Shown here: positions 1 through 9,789 of the stretch, piece after piece
How positions within the stretch are numbered: position 1 is the stretch's first letter
Layout: every line of letters starts with the position of its first letter
NCBI GenBank assembly: GCA_963707555.1
Contig: CAVPQM010000010.1
Span: 186,001-250,000 of the forward strand
Source: JAFAFN01 sp963707555
GTDB taxonomy: Bacteria > Actinomycetota > Acidimicrobiia > Acidimicrobiales > Microtrichaceae
Direction of reading: 5' to 3'
DNA: 64,000 bases
Notes under the pieces: model-generated
Told to the model about the DNA's origin: nothing
The model's database searches: none
Seen by the model: only the letters and a program-made list of their open reading frames with translations
Program-made: the position numbers and the translations under genes

Positions 1-2021
1 GGCGTGTTGTAGATCACCGACGGGTTCGGACCGGTGCCGGTCTGACCGTTGCCGAAGTTCCACGAGTACGAGGCGATCGCACCCTCGGGATCCGACGAGC
101 CGGCGCTCGAGAGCTGGACCAGCAGCGGCGCGGTGCCCGACGACGGCGTCGCGGACAGCTGGGCCGTCGGCGGCTGGTTCGGCGGGCGGGTCACGACGAC
201 CTGCGAGGTCGCGGTGCCGACGGCGCCACGGTTGTCGGTCACGTTGAGCGTCACCTGGTAGGTGCCGGGCACGGTGTAGGTCGCCTGCGGGGTCGCACCC
301 GTGCCGGACTGACCGTTGCCGAAGTTCCAGGCGTAGCCGGCGATGCTGCCGTCGATGTCCTCGGATGCCGAGGCGTCGAAGTCGACCGTCAGCGGCGCGG
401 TGCCGCCGTTGGAGGACTGCGTGAACGAGGCGTTCGGCGCCGTGTTCGGATCCTCGGACACCTCGATCTGCAGCTGCTGGGTGCCGGTGTCACCGTCGTC
501 GTCGGTCACCGTCAGCGTGACGGTGTAGGTCCCGGCCTCGGTGTAGGTGGCCTGCGTGGTCACGCCGGTCGCCGTGGTGCCGTTGCCGAGGTCCCACGAG
601 TACGAGGCGATCGTGCCGTCGGAGTCGGTCGAGGTCGAACCGCTGAGGTTGACGGTGTACGGGATGGTGCCGGCGGTCGACACCACTCGGGCCACCGCGG
701 TCGGCGGCACGTTGGGCGTCGGGTTCACCGTGATGACCTGCGTCGCGGTGCCGGTGGCACCGTCGTCGTCGGTCACCGTCAGGTGACGGTGTAGGTGCCC
801 TCGGCGGTGTAGGTCACCGAGGCGCTCTCGCCGGTGGCGGTCTGGCCGTTGCCGAAGTCCCAGGCGTACGAGGCGATCGTGCCGTCGGGATCCGACGAAC
901 CGGAGCCGCTGAAGTTCACCGCGTAGGGCGCGTTGCCGAGCGTGCCCGACGAGCCGATGGCGGCGGTCGGCGCGATGTTGAGCGGCTCGGCGACGGTGAT
1001 CGTCACCGTCTCGGTGTTCGTGTCACCGTCGACGTCGGTCACCGTCAGGCGTCGCGTCGTAGGTGCCCGGCTCGGTGTAGGTGGTGAACGCCGTCGGGCG
1101 ACGACGCCGTCGTGCCGTTGCCGAGGTCCCAGGAGTAGCTGGAGATGCCGGCGACCGCGGTCGAGCTGGTGCCGTTGAAGTTCACCGTCAGCGGCGCCGG
1201 GCCGCTCGTGGTCGACGCCGTCACGTTGGCGTTGACGCCGCGGGTGATGGTCGGGTTGGTCGAGCCGACGAGCTCGGCGGTGTTGTTGCCGGCCGGGCTG
1301 GGCAGCCCGAGCTCGTCGTTGATCGGACCGTTGGCCAGATCGAGCGGACCACAGCCTGCGGCGCCCGGAACGGCGAAGGTGCTGCTGACCAGGGTCGCGG
1401 TGCCCAGGTCGGCGTCGTAGCCGACACCGGTCAGCGAGCCGCTGGTGCCCGTGGTGAGCGCGAGGTTGAGCGGACCGATGCGGCAGTTGCTGCCGAGGCT
1501 GACGCCGGAGGCGGTGCCCTCGAGCTTCACCTGCAGCGACGCGTTCACCGTCGCCACACCGGTGAGCGGGTTGAGCGTGCCGGTGGCGTTGGTCGTCGGC
1601 TGGATGCGAGCGGTGATCACCGACCCGGCTGCCTCGAGGTAGGCCGGCGGGAAGTAGATGCCGCTCTGCGGGATGGTCACCGGCCGTTCGGCTGGATGGT
1701 GCCGGCGAAGACGGTGTCCTCCTTGGGCTGGACCCCGGAGGCGACCTCGCTGTTGTCGGCGGCGGAACCGCACTGCGGATCGGCCGGGAAGTCGGTCAGG
1801 CCGTCCTCGTCGTTGTCCTCACCGTCGGAGCACGCCGGGAGCTCCTTGCGTTCCAGCGAGAAGTCGGTGTCCTTGATCATGATCAGGCCGTCGTCGATCC
1901 GCAGGTTGAACGGACCGGGATTGCCGACCTTCTGTGCGCTGGCACCGAGCTGCGTGATCGCCAGCCCGGTCACCATCAGTGCCACCGCGAGCAGCGCGGC
2001 CAGCCCCTTCTTCGTTCTCAT
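1..2021 (-). CDS. Secreted PKD-repeat protein, 3' end outside window, frameshifted
   Basis: The gene starts at the ATG at 2021 and runs off the left edge. The first 30 residues form a signal peptide (charged MRTKK start, hydrophobic core, then GASAQ). An acidic stretch around CSDGEDNDEDGLTDFP (about residues 64-79) resembles a calcium-binding thrombospondin type 3-like segment. A domain of about 200 residues of unknown function follows, then at least four PKD domains recognised by repeated YSWDLGNG / YAWDFGNGQ and LTVTDDDGD motifs. Reading continues across three frames; breaks lie near 1680, 1095, 1045 and 780. At 1045 there is an extra G, and at 780 a missing C, compared with sister repeats. 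PKD proteins are usually extracellular adhesion or binding modules; the ligand is unknown. Confidence 0.8.
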
Positions 2022-2238
2022 GTCGCCCCCATGGTGTTCGTCAGTCGATGTGATCCGGTCGCCATGTCCTGGCTCCTCGTTGAGTGCTCGGTCCGTGGTG
2101 CGTCGTTCGATCGAGTCGCTCGATCGGGTCGTCCGACGCAGGTCGTGTGCACCGCCGGCTCCGCAGGCACCGGAGTGCCTGCGGAGCCGTCGGCCTGCTC
2201 GGGCGGGTCATCGTGTGGCGACCCGCCCGACGTCGTGA

Positions 2239-5200
2239 TCAGGCCCCGGTGCCGTTGTTCCAGGTGGAGAAGGCGGAGCCGGCGTTGCCCGCCGAGCCAG
2301 CCGGACCGTCGGCGCCTGCCGAGCCGGTCGCGCCGACCAGTCCGGACCGTCCGACGTTGTCGCTGGTGCCCGCGGCGCCACCGGCGCCGACCGCTCCACC
2401 GTCGCCGCCCTCGCCACCAGCACCACCTGCGCCCGCCGAAGCGGCCGTGGCGGTGGAGGTGCCGTCGAGGGTCACCGAGCCGGTGCCGATGTTGAACGCA
2501 GCGACCGACGGTCCGCCGGTACCACCAGCGCCACCAGCGCCACCGGTACCGCCGGCGCCACCGCCGCCGCCACCGCCGCCACCCTGGCCGTTGGTGATCG
2601 AGTGGCCGGCACCGCCGTTGCCGCCCTTGCCACCGGTGCCACCGGTGCCACCCTGACCACCCTGGCCGCCGTTACCGGCGTTCAGGGTCGAGTTGGTGAC
2701 CTCGATGGTCGCGTCGTGTGCATAGAGGGCGAACGAACCGCCACCGGCGTTGCCGCCCTGGCCGCCGTTGCCGCCGTTGCCGCCTGCGCCACCGGAGCCG
2801 GAGCCGCCGGAACGCTGAGCGGTGGAGAAGCCACGACCGGAGCCGCCGGAGCCACCACCGTGGCCGACACCGCTCGCGGTGCCTGCGCCGGCAGCGGTCG
2901 CCGAGTAGGTCTCGCCGGCGACGATGTCGCCGCCGCCCGCAGCGCCGGGAGTGCCGGCCACGGTGCCGGCGCCACCGCCGCTGCCGCCTCGACCACCGCC
3001 GCCGTTGCCGCTGGTGCCCTTGGCGCCGCCCGGCGCTCCGCCACCACCGGCGTTGCCGTCACGGCCGTCGCTGTTGCAGCAGATCGAGCCGACGCCGGCC
3101 ACACCGGCGCCGCCGGCTGCCAGGCCGGAGCCGACCGCTGCACCACCGGGTGAGTTGCCCACGCCCGGGAACGGACCGCCGGCGTTGCCGTTGGCACCGC
3201 CGCCGCCGTTGGTGCCCGCGGTGCCCTGGGCACCAACGACTCCGTCCTGGGCGGTGACCGTGGAGTTGACCACGTTCACGTCGGAGCCCGACAGGGCCCG
3301 CACGCCGTAGGCGCTGGAGCCGGCACCGGAGGCCTCACCCGAGTCGACGACGGTGTCGACGAGGGTCAGGACCGAGCCGTTGGTGGCGAGCACGCCGGTG
3401 GCGTGCAGACCGCCACCACCGTTGATCGTCAGGTTGGAGAGCGTGGCGCCCGAGGTGGCGCCGTCGGCGACGACGCCGGCGGAGCCCGCCGCACCGGTCA
3501 CGACGGTGGCGTCGCCACCGGCATCCCAGTTCTCGTCGAAGCCACCGGTGACATCGATGCCGTCGACCACGGTGAAGCCGGCGTAGGAACCACCGGCGAC
3601 ACGGATGCCGACCTTGTCACGGGCCACGGCCTGCGAGAGCGCCTCGGTGATCGAGCCGAGCGGGTCGACGGTGGTGCCGGCGCCGGCGTCGGAGCCGTCG
3701 GCGCTGACGTAGAGGTAGGAGTCCTCGGCGGTGACCACACGGGTCGCGGTCGAGGTCGCACCGTTGTCGTCGGTCACGGTGAGGGTCACCGTGTAGGCGC
3801 CCGGGTCGGTGAAGGTGTGGCTCGGGCTGATCTCGTCGGAGGTCTCGCCGTCACCGAAGTCCCATGCGTAGGACTCGAGGGTGCCGTCGGGATCGGTCGA
3901 GGTCGAACCGTCGAACACCACGGTGAACGGCGAGGGACCGAAGACGCTCGTGGAGTTCGCCACCGCCGTCGGGGCCTGGTTCGGGTTGACCACGATCGTG
4001 ACCGTGGTGAAGTCCGACTCGCCGTCGTCGTCGGTGACGGTCAGCGTGGCGGTGTAGGTGCCCGGGAGGACGTACTCGTGCGAGGGGTTCGCACCGGTGC
4101 CGGTCTCGCCGTCACCGAAGTCCCAGTCGAAGGACTCGATGGTGCCGTCCGGGTCGACCGAGGCGCTCGTGTCGAACTGGACGGTGAGGGGCTCCTTGCC
4201 CGAGGTCGGCGTGGCCGACGCCAGCGCCGTCGGCGCCACGTTCGGCACCACGTTGACCTGGACGGCGACCGTCGAGCTGGCGCCGTCGTCGTCGACGACG
4301 GTCAGCAGGGCGGTGTAGGTGCCGACCGCGGTGTAGGTGTACGTGGCATCCGGATCGGAGCTCACGTCGGTCGTCGAGGCCGGATCACCGAAGTCCCATG
4401 CGTAGGAGACGATCGAGCCGTCGGCGTCGCCGCTGCCGGTCGAGGAGAAGTCCACGGGCAGCGGGGCCTTGCCGATGTTCGGGGTGGCGGTGCCGACTGC
4501 GGTGGGCACGACGTTCGGCGGACCGACCTCGATGCTCAGCGAGGCAGTGCTGGTGACACCGTCGTCGTCGGTCACGGTCAGCGTGGCGGTGTAGCTGCCT
4601 GCCGTCGTGTAGAGGTGGCCGGGGTTGGCCGAGTTGTCGACCGGCGAGCCGTCACCGAAGTCCCAGCCGTAGGAGACGATGGTGCCGTCGTTGTCGGTCG
4701 AGCCGGCCGAGGAGAACAGCACGCCGAGGGGCGCCTTGCCGGCGTCGGGCGTCGCGTTGGCGACGGCGACCGGGGCCTGGTTCTCGTTGACCTGGACCGA
4801 GACGGTCGTGGTGTCGGTGTCACCGGAGTCGTCGGTGACGGTGAGCGTCGCGGCGTAGGTGCCCGACGCAGCGAAGGTGTTGATGGGGTTCGCGAGGGTG
4901 CTGGTGTTGCCGTCGCCGAAGTCCCAGGCGTACGAGACGATGTCGCCGTCGGGGTCGGTCGACGCAGCGGACGAGAAGGCGACGGGCAGCGGCACCTTGC
5001 CGACGGACGGCGTGGCCGTGGCGGCGGCGACCGGGGCGATGTTCGCGATGACGTCGATGTCGACGACCGCGGTGTCGACGTCGCCGTCGTCGTCGGTCAC
5101 CGTCAGCGCGACGACGTACTGGCCGACCGCGGTGAAGGTGTGGGTCGGGTCGGCCTCGGTGCTGGTGTTGCCGTCACCGAAGTCCCACGCGTACGAGACG

Positions 5201-5736
5201 ATGGTGCCGTCGAGGTCGAAGGAGTTCTCGGAGGTGAACTCCACGACGAACGGCGCCTTGCCCTCGGTCGCGGTGGCACCGATCGACGCCGTCGGCGGGT
5301 AGTTCTCCGGCGGATCGACGACGACCACCACGGACGCGGTCCGGGTGGTGCCGCCGTTGTCGGTCGCCGAGAGCGTGGCGGTGAACAGGCCGCCGGTCAC
5401 GTAGGTGTGTGCCGGGTTCGGCGCGGAGCTCGTCGGGCTCCCGTCACCGAAGTCCCAGGAGTACTCGTCGATGAAGCCGTCGGGGTCCTGCGTGCCCGCC
5501 GAGGAGAACTCGACCAGCAGCGGCGCCTGGCCCGCGGTGACATCTGCGGTCGCGACGACGATCGGCGCAGCGTTGTCGATGCCACCCCCGTCGTCCGGCG
5601 GCACACAGGCCGAGGCGATCAGCGCGAGCGCTGAGCCCAGCGCCAGCAGGATCGCCGTGGAGCGACGCGCGTGTCGGCGCGTCGGATTCGGTCGTGTGCG
5701 CGTTCGCCCGCGCGACGGCCCGGAACGGTCGTTCAT
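2239..5736 (-). CDS. Lipoprotein with seven PKD domains, beta-helix and Gly-rich PGRS-like tail
   Basis: Intact frame of 1165 codons. The ATG at 5736 is chosen because AAGGGG lies just upstream and an N-terminal secretion signal follows (RRSTAILLALGSALALIASAC), with a lipobox-like IASAC near residue 43. Seven PKD repeats of about 85 residues follow, each with a WDFGDG motif and an ALTVTDDDG-type strand. Next comes a DUF1565-like start (YVSADGSDAGAG) of a right-handed beta-helix. The last 330 or so residues are a Gly/Ala/Asn-rich tract of GGAGG, GGNGG and GGQGG repeats, reminiscent of mycobacterial PE-PGRS tails but without a PE domain. It is probably a surface-anchored adhesin or matrix protein. 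The neighbouring gene 1-2021 is a shorter PKD relative. Confidence 0.88.
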   Translation of the reverse strand: MNDRSGPSRGRTRTRPNPTRRHARRSTAILLALGSALALIASACVPPDDGGGIDNAAPIVVATADVTAGQAPLLVEFSSAGTQDPDGFIDEYSWDFGDGSPTSSAPNPAHTYVTGGLFTATLSATDNGGTTRTASVVVVVDPPENYPPTASIGATATEGKAPFVVEFTSENSFDLDGTIVSYAWDFGDGNTSTEADPTHTFTAVGQYVVALTVTDDDGDVDTAVVDIDVIANIAPVAAATATPSVGKVPLPVAFSSAASTDPDGDIVSYAWDFGDGNTSTLANPINTFAASGTYAATLTVTDDSGDTDTTTVSVQVNENQAPVAVANATPDAGKAPLGVLFSSAGSTDNDGTIVSYGWDFGDGSPVDNSANPGHLYTTAGSYTATLTVTDDDGVTSTASLSIEVGPPNVVPTAVGTATPNIGKAPLPVDFSSTGSGDADGSIVSYAWDFGDPASTTDVSSDPDATYTYTAVGTYTALLTVVDDDGASSTVAVQVNVVPNVAPTALASATPTSGKEPLTVQFDTSASVDPDGTIESFDWDFGDGETGTGANPSHEYVLPGTYTATLTVTDDDGESDFTTVTIVVNPNQAPTAVANSTSVFGPSPFTVVFDGSTSTDPDGTLESYAWDFGDGETSDEISPSHTFTDPGAYTVTLTVTDDNGATSTATRVVTAEDSYLYVSADGSDAGAGTTVDPLGSITEALSQAVARDKVGIRVAGGSYAGFTVVDGIDVTGGFDENWDAGGDATVVTGAAGSAGVVADGATSGATLSNLTINGGGGLHATGVLATNGSVLTLVDTVVDSGEASGAGSSAYGVRALSGSDVNVVNSTVTAQDGVVGAQGTAGTNGGGGANGNAGGPFPGVGNSPGGAAVGSGLAAGGAGVAGVGSICCNSDGRDGNAGGGGAPGGAKGTSGNGGGGRGGSGGGAGTVAGTPGAAGGGDIVAGETYSATAAGAGTASGVGHGGGSGGSGRGFSTAQRSGGSGSGGAGGNGGNGGQGGNAGGGSFALYAHDATIEVTNSTLNAGNGGQGGQGGTGGTGGKGGNGGAGHSITNGQGGGGGGGGGAGGTGGAGGAGGTGGPSVAAFNIGTGSVTLDGTSTATAASAGAGGAGGEGGDGGAVGAGGAAGTSDNVGRSGLVGATGSAGADGPAGSAGNAGSAFSTWNNGTGA

Positions 5737-5897
5737 CTCTTGGATCCCCTTGTGATCGCCTGTTGCAGCCTGTGCATGTGGCGGACCCGGCGGCAGCACC
5801 GCTGGGCCCGTCCCCCCACGAGGACTGAGTGCCATTCAGTCTTCCGGAAGATTCCTACACCGATATGACACCTGACACAACGACATTCGAGAAGATT
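5737..5897. promoter_or_regulatory. AT-richer upstream region with 12-bp perfect palindrome
   Basis: This gap precedes the large PKD lipoprotein gene and is clearly less GC-rich than its surroundings. It contains a perfect 12-base palindrome at 5840-5851 (tcttccggaaga), and beside it a near-inverted repeat, ggactga at 5822-5828 and tcagtct at 5836-5842. These are plausible operator elements for the gene starting at 5736. No confident -10/-35 pair could be fixed by eye. Confidence 0.4.
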
Positions 5898-5977
5898 TCA
5901 GGCGATTCGCCCGTTGCGCGGCATGCGATCACCCGATAGCCCACGCTCGGTGCTGATGGCACCACGTCGAGCGGCGG

Positions 5978-7088
5978 TCAGCCGGTGCGGTGCAGCGTGG
6001 CGTGCTCGCCTTCGGAGACCGTGAGGTACGAGTGTCCGTCGACGTCGAAGCCGAGCGACTCGCCCTGGAACTCGCGTCGGGACCGGGCCCTCACACGGCG
6101 CCGTCTCGAACGCCGACCAGAGCGGCTCGCCCGCTGCTCGGCGATACAGGTGCACCGCCCCGTAGGAGCGCAGCGCCACCACCGCACCGTCGGTGGTGAC
6201 GTCGGCGGCGGTGACGAGCGTGCCGCGGTCCAGCGGGACCGACCCGACCGACTCGAGCGTCGTGGTCGACCCCGCGGCGAGTCCGGCGGGTGCGCGGTAG
6301 ACCTGGGCGGCGCCGGTGCGCTGCCAGTCCTTCGTCACGACGACCAGGTCGCCGTCGATCGGGTCGACCAGCATCGCCTCGACGTCGTGGGCACTCGTCG
6401 GGGAGCTCCAGGTGCAGCGTGTCGACGGGGACGGACAGGTCCTGCGGCGCGCGCGTCGCGGATCGATGACGGGCTCGGTGAAGCGGAAGACCCGCATCGT
6501 TCCCCGGCCGGTGCCGCCCGGACGCATCACCGCGTTGTCGCCGGTGTCGCCGACGTACACCGTCGCGGCGCTCCCCTGCATCGGTGGCCCGACGGCGATG
6601 TCCTCCCAGTCACGCGCCTCGGCGCCGTCGAGCGACACGTCGGCGAGCAGCGCGCCGGTGTCGTCGATGGCGAACAGTCGAGCGGAGTCACCGCTGTCGT
6701 TGTGGATCCACCAGGCGCCGGGGTTGACCCTGCTGGCGGCGAGTCCCGACGCCTCGGTGATGTCCGGCGACGCGATCGTGCCGACGTCGGTGATCTCCGG
6801 TGCGCCGCTGCACACGGCGTCGAACAGCTGCACGGACGCCGCTGTCGGGGTGGTCGGCGGTGGTCGTGTCGGGGGCGCCGGGTGATGTCGCCGGAGGCGG
6901 GTCGGTCGTCGTCGACCGATCGGCGCGCCGCGGTCCGACCCGCCGGAGCAGCCGGCCGCGACGACGAGGGTGGCGGCCAGGGCGGTGATGACCGCGCCCC
7001 GTCGGGTCGACGGTCGCTCCGATCGTCGCCGGAGGGGAACGTGCGGGTGCGTCACGGCATGCACCGTAGAGCGGCGCCGTGACGGCAC
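5978..7088 (-). CDS. Secreted lipoprotein, probable beta-propeller, unknown function
   Basis: A basic N-terminus is followed by a hydrophobic segment and a lipobox (ATLVVAAGCSGGS), so the protein is probably exported and lipidated. The body has motifs such as WWIHNDSGDSARLFAID, ARDWEDIAVGP and YVGDTGDN, a pattern I know from uncharacterised actinobacterial secreted proteins that look like beta-propellers. The start is GTG; 7088 or 7055 are both possible. Two compensating frameshifts lie near 6400-6460 and one near 6080, after which the protein continues as GESLGFDVDGHSYLTV and ends at 5978. It lies immediately upstream of, and in the same direction as, the PKD genes, but no functional link is evident. 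Confidence 0.7.
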
Positions 7089-7107
7089 CGGATGCGCCCC
7101 GGGGCGG

Positions 7108-7332
7108 TCAGGGTCGGGGCAGGCCGTCGATGTCGCCGGCGAGGTCAGCGCCCGAGGCGGCGCGCCGGTTCTGCTCGACGATCTCGCGCTGCACCTCTTC
7201 GCGGTGCACCGTGACCTCTCGCGGGGCGTTGATGCCCAGGCGCACGTGGTCGCCGCTCATCTCGAGCACCGTGACCACGATGTTGCCGTCGATCACGATC
7301 GACTGGTTCGTCTGACGGGTCAGGATCAGCAC
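7108..7332 (-). CDS. csrA: Carbon storage regulator CsrA
   Basis: The 74-residue protein is of family length once started at the GTG at 7332, giving MLILTRQTNQSIVIDGN, the diagnostic CsrA start; GGGAAG precedes it. Later motifs GDHVRLGINAPREVTVHR and EEVQREI also match CsrA. CsrA is an RNA-binding dimer that blocks translation of target mRNAs, classically flagellin mRNA, by binding GGA motifs. It lies directly downstream of fliW, its protein antagonist, at the 3' end of the flagellar cluster. A flagellin-coupled feedback loop is therefore likely here. Confidence 0.95.
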   Translation of the reverse strand: MLILTRQTNQSIVIDGNIVVTVLEMSGDHVRLGINAPREVTVHREEVQREIVEQNRRAASGADLAGDIDGLPRP

Positions 7333-7381
7333 AGTTGCTTCCCATTCGAGGCCGGTCACCCACGATCCAGACGGATCGCGA

Positions 7382-7846
7382 TCAGCCCGGGAGGATGGGT
7401 TCCCGGGTGGTGAGTCGAGAGTCCGCGACCACGACCTGACGTGCCGTCCGGGTGATCACGTTCAACACGATAGGGCCGAGGAGGTTCGCCGAGACGGAGC
7501 CTTCCTCGACGGTCACCAGGCAGAGCAGCTGTGCCTCGCTGGGGTCGAGCAGCTCGAGCCGTCGACAGTCCTCGTCGGAGATGACCGGCGCGTAGTCCGG
7601 GAAGAACGGCGCGGGCACCACGGCCAGGAACGCGAGCGTCGGGTCGTCGAGGGACTGCAGCCACGAGTAGAGGCCATCGGCGTCCGCGGCGACGAGTGCG
7701 TAGCGGTGCAGGTCCGGGAAGCCCATGATGCCGGCCGGCAGCTCGACGATCGCCGCTTCGTCCATCTCGAGTCGGCCCAGTCGGGCCGACTCGACGAGCA
7801 CGGCGGTCATCGGAGCGATCCCGAGGTCGAGGGCTGATCGGTGCAT
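7382..7846 (-). CDS. fliW: Flagellar assembly factor FliW
   Basis: FliW binds both flagellin and CsrA, so that free FliW sequesters CsrA when filament export empties the flagellin pool. Family motifs seen are VELPAGIMGFPDLHRYAL, SLDDPTLAFLAVVPAPFF and LVTVEEGSVSANLLGPIVLN. The ATG at 7846 has AGGAC about eight bases upstream and gives 154 residues; the ATG at 7810 (142 residues) is an alternative closer to the usual FliW start. csrA follows after a short gap. The frame stays open upstream, probably because of an indel in the preceding gene. Confidence 0.93.
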   Translation of the reverse strand: MHRSALDLGIAPMTAVLVESARLGRLEMDEAAIVELPAGIMGFPDLHRYALVAADADGLYSWLQSLDDPTLAFLAVVPAPFFPDYAPVISDEDCRRLELLDPSEAQLLCLVTVEEGSVSANLLGPIVLNVITRTARQVVVADSRLTTREPILPG

Positions 7847-7859
7847 GTCGGTGTCCTGT

Positions 7860-8330
7860 CTCGTCGAGTCGCTGTGTCGGGGCTGGAGGTCGCCGGGCCG
7901 GGCAGCTCGGGGTCGGGGGACGCTGCCGTCGATGGCCTGATCGGCCGGGATCCGGGCGACGGGCACCCGGGCGAGCGGCGTGCCCATCGAGGTCGGGGCG
8001 TCGGTCGCCGCCGGCGTCGGTCCGGCAGGTGCTGCCGTGGCGTGCGCCGCGCGGGGTCGGGCCGTCGACGAAGTGGATCAACCGCAGGCTCAGCGCCGCT
8101 GCGAGCAGTGCGACCGAGAGCGCGACCAGGTACACCGCGACCAGGCCCGTCAGCGACAGGTGACCGGCGAGCGTTGCGGCGACGGCCGGCAGGGTGATGA
8201 GCGTGGCGGCCACCACCGGCGGGGCGGCTCGACCGACTCGGCGTCGGGGCGGCGCCCACGACGCGGCGGTCGGGTGCGCGGCGTCGGTCGGTCGGGTGCG
8301 ACCGGCGGTCGCAGGCGTGGTGGTCGTCAT
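7860..8330 (-). CDS. Small two-helix membrane protein, unknown function; 3' end uncertain
   Basis: The ATG at 8330 overlaps the stop of the FlhF-like gene as ATGA, so the two are translationally coupled. After about 40 Thr/Pro/Arg-rich residues there are two hydrophobic helices (PPVVAATLITLPAVAATL and LTGLVAVYLVALSVALLAAA), then LRLIHFVDGP. Beyond about 8050 the coding frame is ambiguous: codon third-position GC does not separate two frames and a frameshift is likely. The end given is only the limit before fliW. I do not recognise the family; position suggests a flagellar accessory role. Confidence 0.5.
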
Positions 8331-9789
8331 CGCTGGTGCTCCTGGGCCGCGGCGACGAGCAGTGCCGTCAGGACCGGGTCGTCGGCGACGGTGGCCGGGC
8401 GGGTGCCGGTCGGATCCGGCGTCGAGTCCGCCGGCGATCGCCGACGTCGGACCCGACGGGCGCTGGACCCGTCGCTCGACCGTCCGGCGGCGAGCAGCAT
8501 CTCGGCCCAACGTCGTGACGTCGCGGGCACACCGTCGATGGTCGCGACGGGCACGGCCAGGTCGAGGAAGTCGACGACGGCGGACGGGTCGACGGCTCCG
8601 ACCAGATCGATCGCGTGGACCGGCGCCATCGCGGCGAGCCGTCCGGCGACCTCGTCGGGACGACGCCAACCCGGCACCGCGACCCGGGTCTGGTCGGGAG
8701 CGAGCGAGTCGAGCGCGGCACGACCCCACTCCTGGCCCTGGGCACCGGGGGTGACCACGACGGCCACGACGACCAGGCGCGTCGACGTGCGCCACACCTC
8801 GCGACGTCCCGCGGCCTGCTCGGGCGAGTTGAGGCACATCCAGCTGGGGCGACCGGGCATCGCGACCGGCGACATCACGATCACGTCACCGGCGGATCCA
8901 CCCGCGGCGACGGCGAACGACTCGGCGACCACGAGCGCCTCGTCGCCGTCACCGGCGACGGCGAGCACACCCCGGTCGGGCGGGACCGGCGGTGCGATGG
9001 CCAGGTCGTCGACCTGGGCCGACAGCTCCTCGAGCGACATCGGTGCGGCGTTGAGCGAGAGCAACGATCCCGGATCGGGGCGACGGCGGGCGATGGGCGG
9101 AGCCGGAACCGGAGCGGGCGGAGCCGGAACCGGAGCGACGACGGGCCGGCGCAGACGGGCACGCTCGACGTCGGGCGAACCGGGAGGTGGGGACGGTTGT
9201 GTCGAGGTGCTCGAACACCGCCGAGCGGATCACGGGCGCCGGGTCCTCGACCACGACGTACGCGGGCAGCGGCGCGGGATCGCGTCGAGCTCGGGTCGCG
9301 GCCTCGTCGAACTGGTCGAGCGCCTCCCGCAGCGCCGCGGCGAACGCCGCACCACCGGTGGGTCGCCCCCGGCGCCGGCTCGACCACCGACGTCCTCCAC
9401 CGCGCGCCGGTCACCGGCTGCTCCACCGACGTCGTGTCGAAGCGGCGGCAGCGGCGCGGCGGCGTGGTCGCTCGACGGCACGGCTGCGAGGCGACCGCAG
9501 CGGGCGTCGGGCTGGCGGCGAGGCCGACCTCGACCTCGAACTGCTCACGGCCGAAGAACCCGGCGACGCCTCCGACGATCGAACGGTCGACCCGGACGAT
9601 GTTCGCGGCGGCGCCGAAGGTGCGTTCGACCTCGGCGAGCACGTCCTCGAGCCGCCCGCCTGCCATCACGACGTGCAGCTGGTCGGCGAGCACCGTCGTG
9701 GTGACCGGCGCTGGCCGGCGGCGTGGCCGGAGATCGGAGGCAGCGGCGCGCCGGGCGCGCCACGATCGATCAGTCCTCGATGCTGACAC
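8327..9789 (-). CDS. FlhF-like protein lacking a visible P-loop, frameshifted
   Basis: The N-terminal part (LEDVLAEVERTFGAAANIV then GGVAGFFGREQFEVEVGL) resembles the N-terminal domain of FlhF, the SRP-type GTPase that places flagella, and the gene follows flhA as flhF often does. The C-terminal part has the FlhF-like region IDLVGAVDPSAVVDF and VPVATIDGVPATSRRWAE. Where FlhF carries its GxxGxGKTT P-loop, this protein reads RGVLAVAGDGDEALVVAE, with no Lys-Thr. Reading requires frame changes near 9475, 9365 and 9180. The start is uncertain: ATG at 9789, overlapping the flhA end, or GTG at 9693. It may be a nucleotide-free relative of FlhF. Confidence 0.6.

Noticed and set aside
2239..3300. Mycobacterial PE-PGRS gene
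   Set aside because: The glycine-rich repeats look similar, but there is no PE domain, and the tail follows PKD domains in one lipoprotein.
3403..5634. Plus-strand frame of about 740 codons opposite the PKD lipoprotein
   Set aside because: Mirror of repeated PKD codons; no ribosome-binding site, no domain.
7382..7987. FliW start at 7987
   Set aside because: The extra 47 residues are Pro/Arg-rich and unlike FliW; the ATG at 7846 has a ribosome-binding site.
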